Shown here piece after piece: positions 48,934 to 61,298 of a DNA stretch of 64,000 nt (positions are counted from its first letter, which is position 1; every line of letters starts with the position of its first letter). A program made the position numbers and the translations under genes. The DNA is taken from NCBI GenBank assembly GCA_037576195.1, contig CM075102.1, positions 27,772,745-27,836,744 on the forward strand. Direction: 5' to 3'. This stretch comes from Phytoseiulus persimilis. Its lineage: Eukaryota > Arthropoda > Arachnida > Mesostigmata > Phytoseiidae. The notes below the pieces were generated by a model. It had not been told where the DNA came from. It saw nothing but the letters and a program-made list of their open reading frames with translations, and searched no databases.

Positions 48934-51900
48934 TCATGAAGCCCTCGTACGACGACTTTCCGAATAGTAGGTGGAGTCCTTGCCCAAAGGAGTCCATCGA
49001 TCCGGCACTGCCAAGAAATATTTCGACATGGCGGATTGAAAACGTGTTTTGTATATTGGAGGCCAAATTACCGTGGGACTCTTCCCGGAGAAAGATTTGA
49101 AGACCATTTCAGCCTTTTTGTCCCACGTGAACTGGCGAACGTAATCAATGATGCCCACGACGAACTCGTTCTTTTCAGTATCAATGCCCACTAACAGAGA
49201 ATAATCCATCACCTTGCAGTCAGCGAGGAACCTCGAGTCGTTATTAATAGCGTTCAACAGAACTTCTTTCGAGTGCTGCCGGATGTACATAGGATTTTCG
49301 CACATCTGGTTCATGAAGTTCTCGTCCAGCAAGACCACATTGTCTTTCTCGATGTCGTCTACCAAGCGATTCCGTTCCGAGCCCTTCAGGTCGAATTTGA
49401 GATCGATATTCCTTTCATAGAACAGATTTTCCATCACGAGCAAATCCATCTTGCATTCACTATTCGTGACCGAGTTTGTGAAGCCGATCCGGTAGACCCC
49501 AACAATTTTCCCCAAAACTGTAGGGTGTTTCCTCTTAGAGGCGTGAGAAATGTATTCGAAGTACTTCATGCCGAATTCTTGTCGGAAACATTCCATTTCG
49601 GACCTACTCATTTCCTTTAGAATGAATCGATCGTCGAGCGTCTTGCAGAAGATTGATCCGCTCTTGCCCCCCTGAGCTTCCCATGGAATGCATCTCGCCA
49701 GTGAGTAGAGGAACCTCTCCTCGCCTGCTGGGAACAGCAGGCTCCGCACTCTCCGGAACTGCTCGGCATAGTAAATTCGACAGAAGTACCTTGAGGAGGC
49801 ATCTTGGAACTGGATGTCAATATTAAGTTGAGCCTGCTCGGGTTTCGGAGAGCAGCCCGGTAGCGTGAAGTTGCTCAATTCGAGGATATCGATCGTTTTG
49901 TTCGGAGACGACTCCTGGAGGTGTGCCATGATACTGCTCAACTGTTTTTGTACTCTGAGAGAGCTGTTCTGGTACTCGTTGGAAGCCAAGGATGCCGCGA
50001 TAATTGATGACGGTTCGGTGTCGTAAACCGCTATCGGAGGCTCTGTTCCCAGATTCAGGTTGTAGTGTTCCGTCGGAGGAAACGGACTAGTGATCGTGGC
50101 GGTGACGCTGGCATTGAGTAACTGCTGGAAAATGGTTTTCACAGTGCCCCGCTTCTCTTGTTTCGCATCGACGCTGACCGTTAGTTCTTCCTTGAGCGTT
50201 GGCACGATTTTTTCCTCGGTCGTCGACTGCGAACGCGAGTCTTCCGTCGAAATCGAGTCCTTCGTTGAGCTGGACGACGTGCTCACACTTTTCCGCAGGT
50301 CTTGATTTTCAAGAAGCTTCATCGGATCGCAGATGACTTCGTTCTGATCAACGTTATCGTTGTCGAGGGGACCGACAACACCCACCTCAACACTGGGCTT
50401 GGAGACGCTCTCGCTCCTCGTGATTTTCTCTTCTTTCTTGCGGGCGGTCTCGAAGTTCGTCAGCAGGTGATTCCAGGTCTGGACGCCATCGGCGATGTGG
50501 TTCTTGAGTCGCACGAGGCTGTTATATATGGGCCAACAATTTTCCTCCTTGCTGTCCTCGTTCTTGGGCATCGTCAATTGTACGTTGAGCTTCTCTATGT
50601 ACTCCTTGCTCTTCGCTCTCTGTTCTTTGTGGATTTCAAGCATCTGCGTCAGCCAAACTTCGTGTTTCGTTGCCACCACCTGATCCTTTATGCTCATCAG
50701 CGCCTGGAGAACGGTTTGGTAGAATTCACTGGATTTCTCCGACAACACACGGATTTCGTCGCTCACTCTCGAAACGCTGAGTTCCTGTTCCTTGATGCGT
50801 ATCACTGTTGGCGGCAAGGCGACCTCGCGGATAGAAATCGGAACATATTTGAAGCAGGCGACGAGATGACCTGTCGAGAAGTATTGAACATGGTTATGGT
50901 GTATGGAGTGCCCGCAAGGCCGGAGCTTACACCCACGGCAGGTGTAGGACACACCATGGAATCGTAGTTCCAAGTACTTTGCGAAAGACATGTTGTAGGC
51001 CTCTTTCGACATGGACTCCACTTTCGACATGAATCGGCATTTTCTGCAGAAGGTCCACATGAAAATGTCGTTCTGAGGTAAAAATATCTTTTCCATCTGG
51101 CATGTGTTTAGTACTATGCTCCCTTCGTCATGCACAAACTTGCGATAGTGCTGTCGCATATCCATCCCGCAGTTACAGGCGTAATCTGGTTTCAAACAAT
51201 AACGTTCCAGATACTTTCCAAGAGTGATATCGCAATTCGCATAGAAATCCATGGTGATGAAGCAGGGTTCCACGCAGAACCCTGGTGCATTTTTCGACAA
51301 TCTAGAGTAGGTAAAGAAAAGAACCACCATTTGTTGATGGTTATACGGCGAGAAACAGTCTTTCTCCGCTGGTACTTGCTGCTTAGACATCGCTAGCCCA
51401 CTATGTTTGGTTTCATGATTCTTGTTTTCGTTATGTTCCTCATCGCCTGTGCACTCGTTACAGGTCTTTCTCAGACGACCACCTCTGGCTCGGTAATCGG
51501 CAAGGAGTGCTCTGAATCGCTTGTTGTCTCGGAGGCGACCTTTACCCAGCGGAGTCGCCGGAAGTGAAAGGAACGGGTGCGGTTCGAGAATCTCGATGTC
51601 AGATCGTTTGCTCCACGCTTCGATATCATGAATGTTCGGCGGCGTGGGTTCAGCTTTCGTGAGGGGTACATGAGTCGTCAGTGGAACGCACAACTTCTCC
51701 GATGTATACAGCTCCTCAGGAAGGTACTGCCGCAGTTCACATGCAGCACCCACTGGAGTCTCCATGTAAGGAGGATTCACTTTAACGAAAGGAGACACGG
51801 ACAACAGCGTGTTCTTCAGAATATTCCTAAATTGTGTGTGCGTATAGAAACGCTCCTCGTGGGGGGGTTCTTTAGTCATCACTGGAGAGCTGATTATGGG

Positions 51901-54323
51901 GAACGTCTCCTGATCTGTGCTTCTCAAGGGGTCGGAGTTGTCCTCCACTGCCTCGGGCTCGAGTTCTCTGGTCTCCACCACAGAGCTCTGGGTCATCGGT
52001 ACCGGAGGCGCGTCGGACCGACGTTCGAGCTCCTCATCGTAACCCGAAACGTCGTCCTCATCGACCATCGTCACGGTGGTGGGGGGTACTGCTACTTCGT
52101 TCAGGAGAAAAGCTCTCTCAAGCTTCCAGTTGTAGTTCATGAAGATCATGAATTTGAGAACGCGCTTCAGTTTTGATAATTCTGAGTGATTTCCTCCTCG
52201 GAGCAAGACAGAACAACCGAGTTTCTCCGGACAGCCAGAAAATGTTGCGATGGATTTCCTTTGCGTCGGGCTGATGTTGAACACCTCAACCGAGAACCGC
52301 TCGCAGGTTCCGAGAGTAGGTGATCCAAGAGCGTCAAGTCCAGGAACTTGGGAAGATCCTGTGAGATGCGCGAGCCGTTCCATGACAGACTTCTTGGAGT
52401 TCGTCATGAGGGATACGTTAAAGTCTCGCACTCGTTCCCGGACAAGCCACGACACGCTCTTCTCGACGACCAGAATGTCTGGTTGATAGCCTTTGATTTT
52501 CGCTATCGCGTACTTAACGTAATCCTGTTCCTGCATCACGATCGGTTCAAGGGTGTCGATTTTCGATTCGTTCCTCTGATAGGTGATTGCTCCCTGCAGA
52601 ATCAGAACTTTCGGGTTCTCGATCACGTTCCTCATGTCTTTGTGTACCAGGTTCTTGCTGAAGGTCGTGCCCCATACGATGCAGGTGTCTTTCTTCGCTC
52701 CTCCAGGGATTTTCTTAACGTGAACGAAACTCCGAATATCGTTGTCGTTCGGCGGAGGCACCACCGTTGAAGCAACTCGATGAACGATTGGGATGATGAC
52801 TTCGGCCCAGCTCGAGTTGAGACCGTTCGAGGCCAACTGCTGGTTGAGCATCTCTTTCTCCATGTGACTGTACTGCGAATCTAAACACATTCTTATTTCG
52901 TTCAGCTCACTTTCGGGAATAGCTTGCCCATCTGGCTGGTTGTTCTGCTCAGTTGAGGCCAAATACACCACGTTGTCGGCGCCGTCATCGCCAACCACTC
53001 TTTCTGCTTCGGCAAGGTCCCAAGCATTGTAAGCGTTGACTTGCTCAACTTCTTCTTGTAGTTGAATGCGCGAGACGGCGGCAGAGTTCCGCTTCAAGTT
53101 CAGATTGACGTGATTGCCGGCTGCTTTCGGGACCGCTTTGTCCGGCCGGTTCGTGTCGATCCAATCTTTCGTCAGTTGTTCTTCAGAGGAGCTCCGAGAC
53201 TCTTGTGCGATCTCGGACACCCATAAAGGGTCGGCGTTGTCGCCTTCCCTCTCAGTCGTGGGCCCGGCGCTCAACCCAACCGGTCGGTAAAGAATTGTGG
53301 CATCAACGAACTGTGTAACACTCGGTTGGCCGACAGTTTCGAGGAGCCCAGCGTCGATTAGTTGTTGACCAATCGCTGTGGCCGATGGCCGATCCGTTCT
53401 GAACTCTGCCTGTAACCACGTCACCAAACTCGTCCCAGTCGCCGTGCTCGGATAGCTGAAATCTTGAAATCTATGATTTTGGAAGGGAAAAACGTCCAAC
53501 GTTCTCTTCCATATTTTGTTGGTGTCGAGGCTTCCCCTGACATCAGGTTCCTCGCGGACCTGATCCGTGACGACGACGTAGCTCGATTCTGGGGGCCACA
53601 GAGCTTCTTCCCGGAACGTTACCGAGTCCCGGCGGTTCTGGTCCACAATTGCTCGTTCGGTGGATCTGCCGGCATTCTTGGACCTGTAACGAACATGAGA
53701 TCACGTCGATGGTAAGATTCGTATTTGTGGAAAAGGACCGCGTTTCCGAACTGGGATTAACTCGGTCATGGATTTAGGGGGCTTTGAAGCTGTGCGTACT
53801 TTAGGTAGTTGAGGATGTCGGCGGCACAGTACTGGCATACACGGAGATCGATATCATCCTTGTGTTTCTTGATCATATCTAAATTGCAGCAGTTCGCACA
53901 GAATATTCGACCACAAATTCGGCAGTGGTGCCTTCGCTTGAACGTTGTAAACTTTGCACCGCACTCATAGCACTCCCTGCAATTACTGTCCGGCATCCAA
54001 AATTGCTTGAAAGCTGAGTCACTCAGATCGGAAGCTGAAACTTTCCCACCCTGGTCGAGAATCGAAGTTATCCGTTGGAGAATGGTGTGTTTAGCTTCAG
54101 CAATGGAATCTTGATCATCTTTCTGGGGCGACGTTTCGCCCACGATTGTGGTGGCCGCCTTGTAGAGCAATTGACTGGCGATGTTTAGGGTCGAAGTCTT
54201 AGGAGGTTCAATTTCAGTGGCCGCGGCTGGAAGCGGAGCAAACTCACTCAAAGAGTTCACACAGTCCAACTTCCTCCCCTTGGCACGCCATTCGTAATGT
54301 TCTAGATCGCTTTGGCTCGTCAT
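48934..54323 (-). CDS. PIKFYVE: 1-phosphatidylinositol 3-phosphate 5-kinase (PIKfyve/Fab1)
   Basis: Two exons, 54323-53800 and 53683-48934, join in phase for 1757 residues (human 2098). The kinase turns PI3P into PI(3,5)P2 on endosomes with VAC14 and FIG4. The FYVE finger is at about residues 108-170 (WMPD, RRHHCRICGRIFC, RVCQYC), a DEP domain near 230-290, and the Fab1-type CCT/chaperonin domain about 455-705 (KDMRNVIENPKVLILQGAI). A Cys-rich region follows (CNCGMDMRQHYRKFVHDEGS). The C-terminal PIP kinase core includes KFDLKGSERNR, KVMDYSLLVGID and GIIDYVRQFTWDKK. The second exon encodes about 90% of the protein in 4.75 kb with no intron, far fewer introns than neighbouring genes. Head to head with HDAC3. 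Confidence 0.97.
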
Positions 54324-54857
54324 GTTGCAGTACCTCCTTGTGCAGGACGCCGTCTACCAGCGGTCATTCAAAGCATCTCACTTTTCACGACAGGTCGCCT
54401 CCGAATTCGACCCATGACAGTTAAACAGCTGATTCAGCATTTGTAACCAAGTTTCACCGGCCCGTGGGGCTACACTGGACCACAACGAGATCATCTGATC
54501 GTTAGATTCCCACAGCTGCCTTGAATTGATTACTTCACGGATCGTAATCGGAGGCGTTGCGGCCAATAGATGGTTTGGCAACACTCTAAACTATTTAACG
54601 TCCACCACTACGGAATTTCGAGACGATTCCAATCCCGAACGGAGAAAAGTGGTCGTCCTAGGGGTTTGGCCGCAGCATTCGATGGTCATCATCGTCTAAG
54701 CCGTCTGCTTTCAGACATAACAAAAACAAGCCCCGAGAGACTGAGCGTGCGGGCGATCGCCGACCAACATTGTTCCATCTCGGAAAAAAGGCGAAAGTCG
54801 GCGCCTGTCCTCCGAGTTTCTAGTTTTGAAAAGCGCCCTCGAAATTGTGTGCTTGCC
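54324..54857. promoter_or_regulatory. Shared bidirectional promoter interval, PIKfyve / HDAC3
   Basis: 534 bp between the two start codons. The plus-strand frame is open upstream of the HDAC3 Met from 54570, but that part has no homology and is read as 5' UTR. No TATA box evident. Confidence 0.5.
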
Positions 54858-56487
54858 ATGACCTCCAAACGCGATGTTGTCTATCTGTGGGATCCTGACG
54901 TTGGCAATTTCCACTACGGACCGGGACACCCCATGAAACCACAACGAATCGCTGTGACCCACAGTCTGGTGTTGAACTATGGACTTCACAAGAAAATGAG
55001 AATCTATCGTCCCTATAGGGCGAACCCCCACGACATGTGCAAGTTCCACAGCGAAGAATACGTGAATTTCCTTCAACGGATAACACCACAAAACATGGAA
55101 AGCTTTGATAGGAAAGAAATGCTTTTTAACGTTGGAGATGACTGCCCCGTTTTCTCGGGGCTCTATGATTTCTGCTCGCTCTACACTGGGGCTTCAATTG
55201 ACGGTGAGTTAGAATTGCCCTCTCCCTGCGGGATGGAGCTTGGTCAAGTCCCTTCCATGGAGAGAACTGGGTTGAGCTAAGACGCCATGTGGCGTTGCCT
55301 GCGGGTCGGACTAGCGAAACCGCTCAGACACTGCAACATTATTTCCAAGGAACCGTCTCTAACAAAACTCGTTTTCCAGGAGCTTGGCGACTGAATAACA
55401 GAACCTGCGACATTGCCATCAACTGGTCCGGTGGGCTCCATCACGCGAAAAAATTCGAGGCTTCCGGCTTCTGTTACATAAATGACATCGTAGTCGCTAT
55501 ATTAGAGCTGCTGAAAACCTATGCTCGGGTTTTATACATCGACATCGATGTTCATCACGGCGATGGGGTTCAAGAAGCGTTTTATCTGACAGACCGAGTA
55601 ATGACAGTCTCGTTGCACAAATATGGCGCTTACTTCTTCCCTGGAACGGGCGACATGTACGAGGTTGGCGCAGAATCAGGCAAATATTACGCGTTGAACG
55701 TTCCTCTCAAGGAAGGTGAGCCATGCTTGCAGGCCATGTTTTTCCGACTAGAGGCCGGATGTCAAAAAGAGCAGTTAGACTGGGCGCTCTAACCCTCTTC
55801 TCATTTGGATTCCAGGAATCGATGATGCATCGTACTTCCAGGTTTTTAAAACAGTGATTTCGTCTGTGATTGAGCATTATCGACCCGGTGCAGTCGTCTT
55901 GCAGTGCGGCGCCGATTCACTCGCTGGAGACCGGCTGGGGTGCTTCAATTTGTCTATCAAGGGTCACGGAGATTGTGTAAAATTCGTACGAGACCTCAAC
56001 ATTCCGCTGCTCGTATTGGGCGGCGGAGGATACACTCTGCGTAATGTCGCCAGAGCCTGGACGAACGAAACTGCGATCCTGGTCAATGAACAAGTATCGC
56101 CTGAAATTCCATATAACGAGTATCTAGAGTTCTTTGCACCGGATTTCTCTCTCTTCCCCGACGTTATCACACGCCAAGAAAACGCGAACTCCAAACAGTA
56201 CCTCGAAGCTATTCTCAAGTGAGTGATTCCTACGTGTTTCAAATTTTAGTGTCCTTCACCATCAGATTCGATCTTGTGGAGCTCGAAACTTCAGTTACTC
56301 TTCGGATGAATCCTGAGGCACATCTCGTTCCAACAACAGATACACCACCGAAAATCTCCGCTGCCTGGAGCACGCACCGTCGGTCCAAATGCAAGATGTT
56401 CCGCCGGATCTCGTTGACCTTGGTGACGTAGACGAGGAAACGCCTGTCGAAAACAGCAAAGAACATCCAGCTGAATTCTACGATTGA
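54858..56487 (+). CDS. HDAC3: Class I histone deacetylase 3
   Basis: Four exons, 54858-55203, 55380-55715, 55816-56218 and 56340-56487, give 410 residues (human 428). HDAC3 is the zinc deacetylase of the NCoR/SMRT corepressor complex. Start chosen at [16 protein letters not shown], which aligns with the family N-terminus. Catalytic features: GLHHAKK (charge-relay His pair), [17 protein letters not shown] (Zn ligands Asp and His), [18 protein letters not shown] (third Zn ligand) and [14 protein letters not shown] (catalytic Tyr). [16 protein letters not shown] identifies HDAC3 rather than HDAC1/2. The C-terminal tail keeps [14 protein letters not shown] and ends at EFYD, so the acidic CK2-type extension after FYD in vertebrates is absent. 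Confidence 0.97.
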
Positions 56488-58644
56488 GCTGACGGGATGC
56501 CGGAAGCGTTCCACGTGAGGTCGCTGTGACAACCGAACGACTATCGGCCAGCAACGCCGTCTGACCACAGCGTGGATGGTATTCAGCCATCGAGACGCAT
56601 TTGGGTATCTGTGATCTCAGATAATTCTCAATCGGGTCTCTGCGACGCTGAGGAATCTGCCGCTGCAGAACTAGGTGTCGTGCTTAGAACGTCTCAAGGG
56701 CTTCGGCAAGGATTCTCAACCCGACGAAAAATTCACTCCGCAATGGGGAGTAGAGGTTGTGCAGTGATTTTTGTGCTTTTTCTCTGCGCGAGCTTTTCGA
56801 AGGAAGACTCCCTCAGTTGAGAGATCGTTTACTTTGCAACTATTTGTACATTCCCTTGGCTCCGGGTCGCGTTCGAATCAAATACGAACTGTACATATGA
56901 GAGGCTTGTAAATTTCCTTGACATCGTCTCCGGTCGCGTTTGCTGTACGTTTTCAATGCTCTCATCTTATGAATGTATATCTCATGAACATAAATGACGC
57001 TAATTCTATGGAGAGACTCTCGAAAAATTTGCTGGACAGTGATGAAGAAATAATAAGAGCTGAAGACATCAGAATGTCTCGGTCAACGCTCATGCACAAT
57101 GGTCCTCATTATCATGATCCGTTCATCCACATGTAACAAAACACACGCGGCTGTGGAGTATGGGACGAGTATTTTGGACTAATGAACGCCTAGGGAATGG
57201 GAAGGTAAATGAAATCATGCTCGAATTTCCGCAGTTCTCGCTGGACGGGTTGAGTGCGAGAATATTCGAGAAGGATGCGTCGCTAAGGAAATTCGGAATG
57301 AAGGGGAGACGCTGTGACAACGAAAAGTATCTGAAAGCCGGATTTCCATTCTTCTCTCCATGAAAGATCAGGCGGCCCGAGTTGGGGAAAAACGGCGAGG
57401 CTCTTCAAAGGCTTTACGGTCCTCTAAGAGTCTGATCTGAACGTTATTTCTCGTCTACAGGGTGTGTACTTAGAGTTGCAACATTTTGGTATCCTCCGTG
57501 TTTTGGGCTGTATTCCTGCCGAGTTGTCGGCGCGTTTTCAGGCGGGGACATGCGATCAGCGCCCATTGACTTTGAGGGTAGGAGAAAATGACCGGATCGA
57601 CCCGCTTACTTAGTCTTCGGGTAGTTTGGCTCGGAATGAGGAACTGTTGATAGCGCCGAAATTCCCGAAATCGGCTACCCTGAGGAGTTACAGGCGGTTC
57701 TTCACGGGAGGGGTCGGTAGGGGGTCTGCAGGGCTCAATTTAAGGGGATCTCGTAGAGAGTAGCTTTTCTCAAATTCGCTAATTCGTTCTTGCGAGGGTG
57801 TTGTGGGTGGAATCGAGAGCACTCTTTCCGATTTCTATTTTCCAAAATCGGTCGAGAATCGGCGATTTCCTGGTCAGTTGTGGGAAGCTTCGACTTCCTC
57901 TGGGGAACGCAACACTGACCTGATTATGGAAAATAAGAGATGCGCATTTTCAAGTGCTTTCGATCAGAACGAAGATCCCAGACCGTAAAGAATTCGGCCG
58001 AAATACGGCTCAAAACACTGGGGCCTGAAAATGTTGCAGCTCGAGGCACACGCCCTGTATGTTCGGATGACTATGAAGAAGGGCATTGTCGATACGGGGA
58101 TATGGGGAGTCGACTGCTGGGGAATGTGCGCGTCACACAGCGACGTGACTTCGTTGCAGCTCTGGAAAGCTAGGAAGTTCTCGTCTGAAAGTTGCTCCAC
58201 GAGCCTGTCAATGAGTGCCGGAGAGAAAATTCTAATCTTTCGTCTCCTTCGTTGCTCAAAGGAGTTTCTTCAATGTACTGTTCAATATACAATGGACATA
58301 TCCACAGAACATTATGGATAAAACTCGAAGACCCTGATCGACATTATCAAGGGTCCACTTGATTGCAGCAAGACGTTTCACAGCCTCATATAGTCTTCAC
58401 GGGATAAGAATGAATGTATAAGCACCAGCCGTCGGAGAATCTCCTACGCGTTAATATCATTCGCAGACAGGAAGAACGTTCTCCGCGCAAATTTTCGTAT
58501 CAAAAACATGAAAGGCATTGAACTCAGCGTCTATTTCTCAGTGGATTCTGAAAACGGGTTACTCGGGAAATTCGAGTCTTCGAAACGTAACGTATCTGAC
58601 TTTCAGAAAAGTTTCGGGGAAAGGCTAACGACAGCTCCTGGCAA
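56488..58644. other. Intergenic interval between convergent HDAC3 and RUFY
   Basis: 2.15 kb that must hold both 3' UTRs. Short plus-strand frames (for example 56918-57136 and 57160-57363) have no recognisable content. No polyadenylation signal of the exact AATAAA type is obvious close to either stop. Confidence 0.45.
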
Positions 58645-61298
58645 CTATTTCGAGGGTGATTTCAGACTGCTCCTGCGCGGTTGGACTGCCGCGCTGTTCA
58701 CCGAGTACATCTGCAGAAGCTCCTGTTGGCACGCATCGCAAACCCGAACTGCTTTCCCGCCTCTGATCAAAGGCATGCTACCTTCGCTACACTGGCCACA
58801 AAATATCTGGCCGCATTTCCGGCAATGATGTCTGCGACGCGATACACTGAAGGCTTTCTCACAAGCTGAGCAGGCTCCAGCTTCTTTGTCGTCTTGCCAG
58901 GTACTGATGCCTGCGGAGAACATCAACAGCCTGTAGTCAGAAGGTGCGTATTCGAAGCGAGGAAAATCCCAGAGAATGAGTCAGGAGAATGGGGAGCGGG
59001 GAAGGGGAGATTTTAGCGCAGGTTGCGGGATTGGAGAGATGCGGACGCTTGCGGGCAGCAAATTCATATTACAGGAACGCCGTTTTCAGTGTATTTTTTT
59101 AGAGAGGGGAAGGGGGGGTTGCCGATAGCGGGCCTATGAGGCTGACTCCTTTGGTCGAGCTGAATCAGATTCTCTGCGGACTTACTGTTGTTGGCCTTTT
59201 CCTTGAGTTCCTCCTTCTGAATTTGGACGTCACAAAGCTTAGCGCCCATCTCTTCCAAAGTTTTGTCCAGGTCATCGCACTTCCTGCGATAAGATTCGTA
59301 CTGTTTCACCTGCGACTTCAGCAACGCAACCTGAAATCATAAATCGTAGATTGTTATACTTGGGGATCAAGTTCTGAAGAGATCCGGCTCGCCTCTGCGT
59401 GAACGGTTTGTGGAGAGAAAAGGATATCGACTTGACAAACTCCTGAACCCCAGCATTAGTTTCAACAATAAATCACCTCTTCCGCAAGTTGCTCAATTCT
59501 ATCTCCTTGTTGACGATTTGTGCCTTGCAGCTGCTTCCTCCATTCGCGCTCTATTTTCAGGTCGCTCTCCAGAACGACAACTTGCTTCTTGCAATCAGTG
59601 AGATCTTCTTGAGCATCTCGGGACTGGCGATGCTCCATTTCCACGAGGAGCAGCTTTGATTCCAGCTCACTCGAGCGCAACACCGCCTGATTAAAGATCA
59701 TTGGAGTCAATTTCGAGACATCTTCTGTCGAAAAATGGAATACAGTACAACCTCGATTATTTCAACTCTGCGAAACAGGCCGAAGGATGTCGACTTGAAA
59801 GGTATTTTTATGTGGAAGATGAATCAATAGTTCAGAATCTTCCATCGTCAATATATCTCGTATCGTTCTGGATCGGTTAGCGTTCGAAGTCGGACTCTCA
59901 TTCCCGAATCACTTGCGGAGTCCGAAAATGTGGGTGATTTTGTCGTCTCTCGATTATTTCAACTTTTTTTGCATCAATTAGTTGAAATAATCGAGGTTGT
60001 ACTATATTGAAACTAGCTTATGCACTAACATCATCTCGCTCCCGTTCGGCAGTACTAAGTTTTTGTTGAAGATTATCCCTCTCCAAGTTTACTGCCTGAA
60101 ATGAGTGAATCCTGAATGAATGGGAATCCTGAGAGCTTTGCGAGTTTCTCTTCATTTAGACCATTGGAGTAGTTGTAGACGGACCTGTAACTTTTCGAAG
60201 AGCTTGAGGTTGATCTTTTTCACATCATGCAACTGCTGAGCTAAGTCGTCAGCTGTGTCAATCGAATGACATTTCACCCTCAGGTCATCGTTTTCCTTGC
60301 GAAGTTTCTCAATGTTTGTGTTGAGTTGTTTGTTGAGTTCTTCGGTGTAATTTTTCTGATCGAGTATTGATTGCAGCTCATCGGGCGATGAATCTTTCTG
60401 CTCGCTCCTCCTTCAACGAAAGGCGGCAGTCAGTGGTGGATGTAGGATCAATTCTCGCTAATCAAGTTCGTGTCAGGAATCTATCGTAGGGATATTCAGA
60501 GGGGAGACCTACTCATCGAGCATTGAGTACACATCTTTCCGGAGATACGGTTCGAAATTCACAGTCGTGTCAACCGTATCCAAGTTTTCGTCTTTGAGGC
60601 AGAAATTGAAATCGACGACGTTGACGCCCACTAAAAGCCCGCAAAGCAGAGCGAACTCGTCGTTCCTTATCAATGCAGTCTCATGATACAGCTGGAAAAT
60701 CGCAGTGAGCTTAGCCCTCGAGTTCTTAGAGACCGTTACGAGTAGCCTGTTCCTCGCATTCGAATCAGCTGGAGTCTAACGCCTTCCCAAAGTTCAATGA
60801 CCCACCTGCGGCAAGAGATCCATGTCCACGATTTTCGCGACGTAATCGGCGAGCTCTTTCTGCATCAGGGCCAATCGAATCCAGGCTCGGCATCTGCCCC
60901 AGTAGGTTTGAATTGTTGGGATATGACGAGCGTTTTCCGCGGTGGCCTCCGCCCCCGGTATGGATTCCAACAGAGACCACAGAGATTTTTCAGCAGCCTC
61001 GGCCGATGGGAGCAACCCTGATATCATGGTTCGTCTTCCAGGAGCTACAACGAGCGTTCATGAGTCTCCGTTAGATCAGAAGCTCAGGCATCTAACCATA
61101 TAGAGATCGGCCCCTGGGTGACTAACCTTTGATCTGATGTCGGAAAACGGTCTCGATGAGATTGAGGAAGTTCCGGAGATGCACACAGTCCGCATCCATC
61201 TCGCGGCGATCGTTTTGCAAAGCTGCGTCGAGAAGATCTCGCACACAAAGCTTGATCAAACTGATGAGGTTCCGTCTCTCCACGATTGCCTTGCTCAT
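58645..61298 (-). CDS. RUFY: RUN and FYVE domain-containing protein (RUFY1/2-like)
   Basis: Eight exons: 61298-61127, 61017-60806, 60691-60513, 60410-60185, 60095-60030, 59686-59477, 59330-59186 and 58910-58645, all in phase, 491 residues (human RUFY2 about 600). RUFY proteins are endosomal Rab/Arl and PI3P effectors. The RUN domain covers about residues 1-190 (CRAWIRLALMQKELADYV, LLCGLLVGVNVVDFNFC). Coiled coils follow (ILDQKNYTEELNKQL, ESDLKIEREWRKQL). The C-terminal FYVE finger has ACSACEKAFSVSRRRHHCRKCGQIFCGQC-type ligands, its key RRRHHCRKCG patch being intact, and ends after VRVCDACQQELL. The shorter length reflects fewer coiled-coil repeats. The start could instead be 61361 (in frame). 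A MITE occupies the intron after exon 5. Confidence 0.95.
59743..60004. mobile_element. Pogo/Tigger-like MITE in a RUFY intron
   Basis: A 262-bp non-autonomous element flanked by TA dinucleotides (59741-59742 and 60005-60006), the target duplication of Tc1/mariner-type elements. Terminal inverted repeats are 59743-59767 (begins CAGTACAACCTCGATTATTT) and 59980-60004; 24 bases pair perfectly and only the outermost base differs. A further direct copy of 16 repeat bases at 59949-59964 forms a hairpin with the right terminus around an A/T-rich loop. There is no transposase frame. CAGT ends and a TA target fit the pogo/Tigger group. It makes up about three quarters of the 343-bp intron; the remaining 81 bp equals a typical intron here, so the insertion is likely younger than the intron. 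Confidence 0.85.

Noticed and set aside
50302-50967. Plus-strand frame of 221 codons
   Set aside because: Fully antisense to the conserved PIKfyve coding exon; a shadow frame.
54570-54857. In-frame N-terminal extension of HDAC3 by 96 residues
   Set aside because: HDAC3 proteins start at the MTSKRDVVY-type Met; the upstream part is basic, low in homology and in promoter territory.
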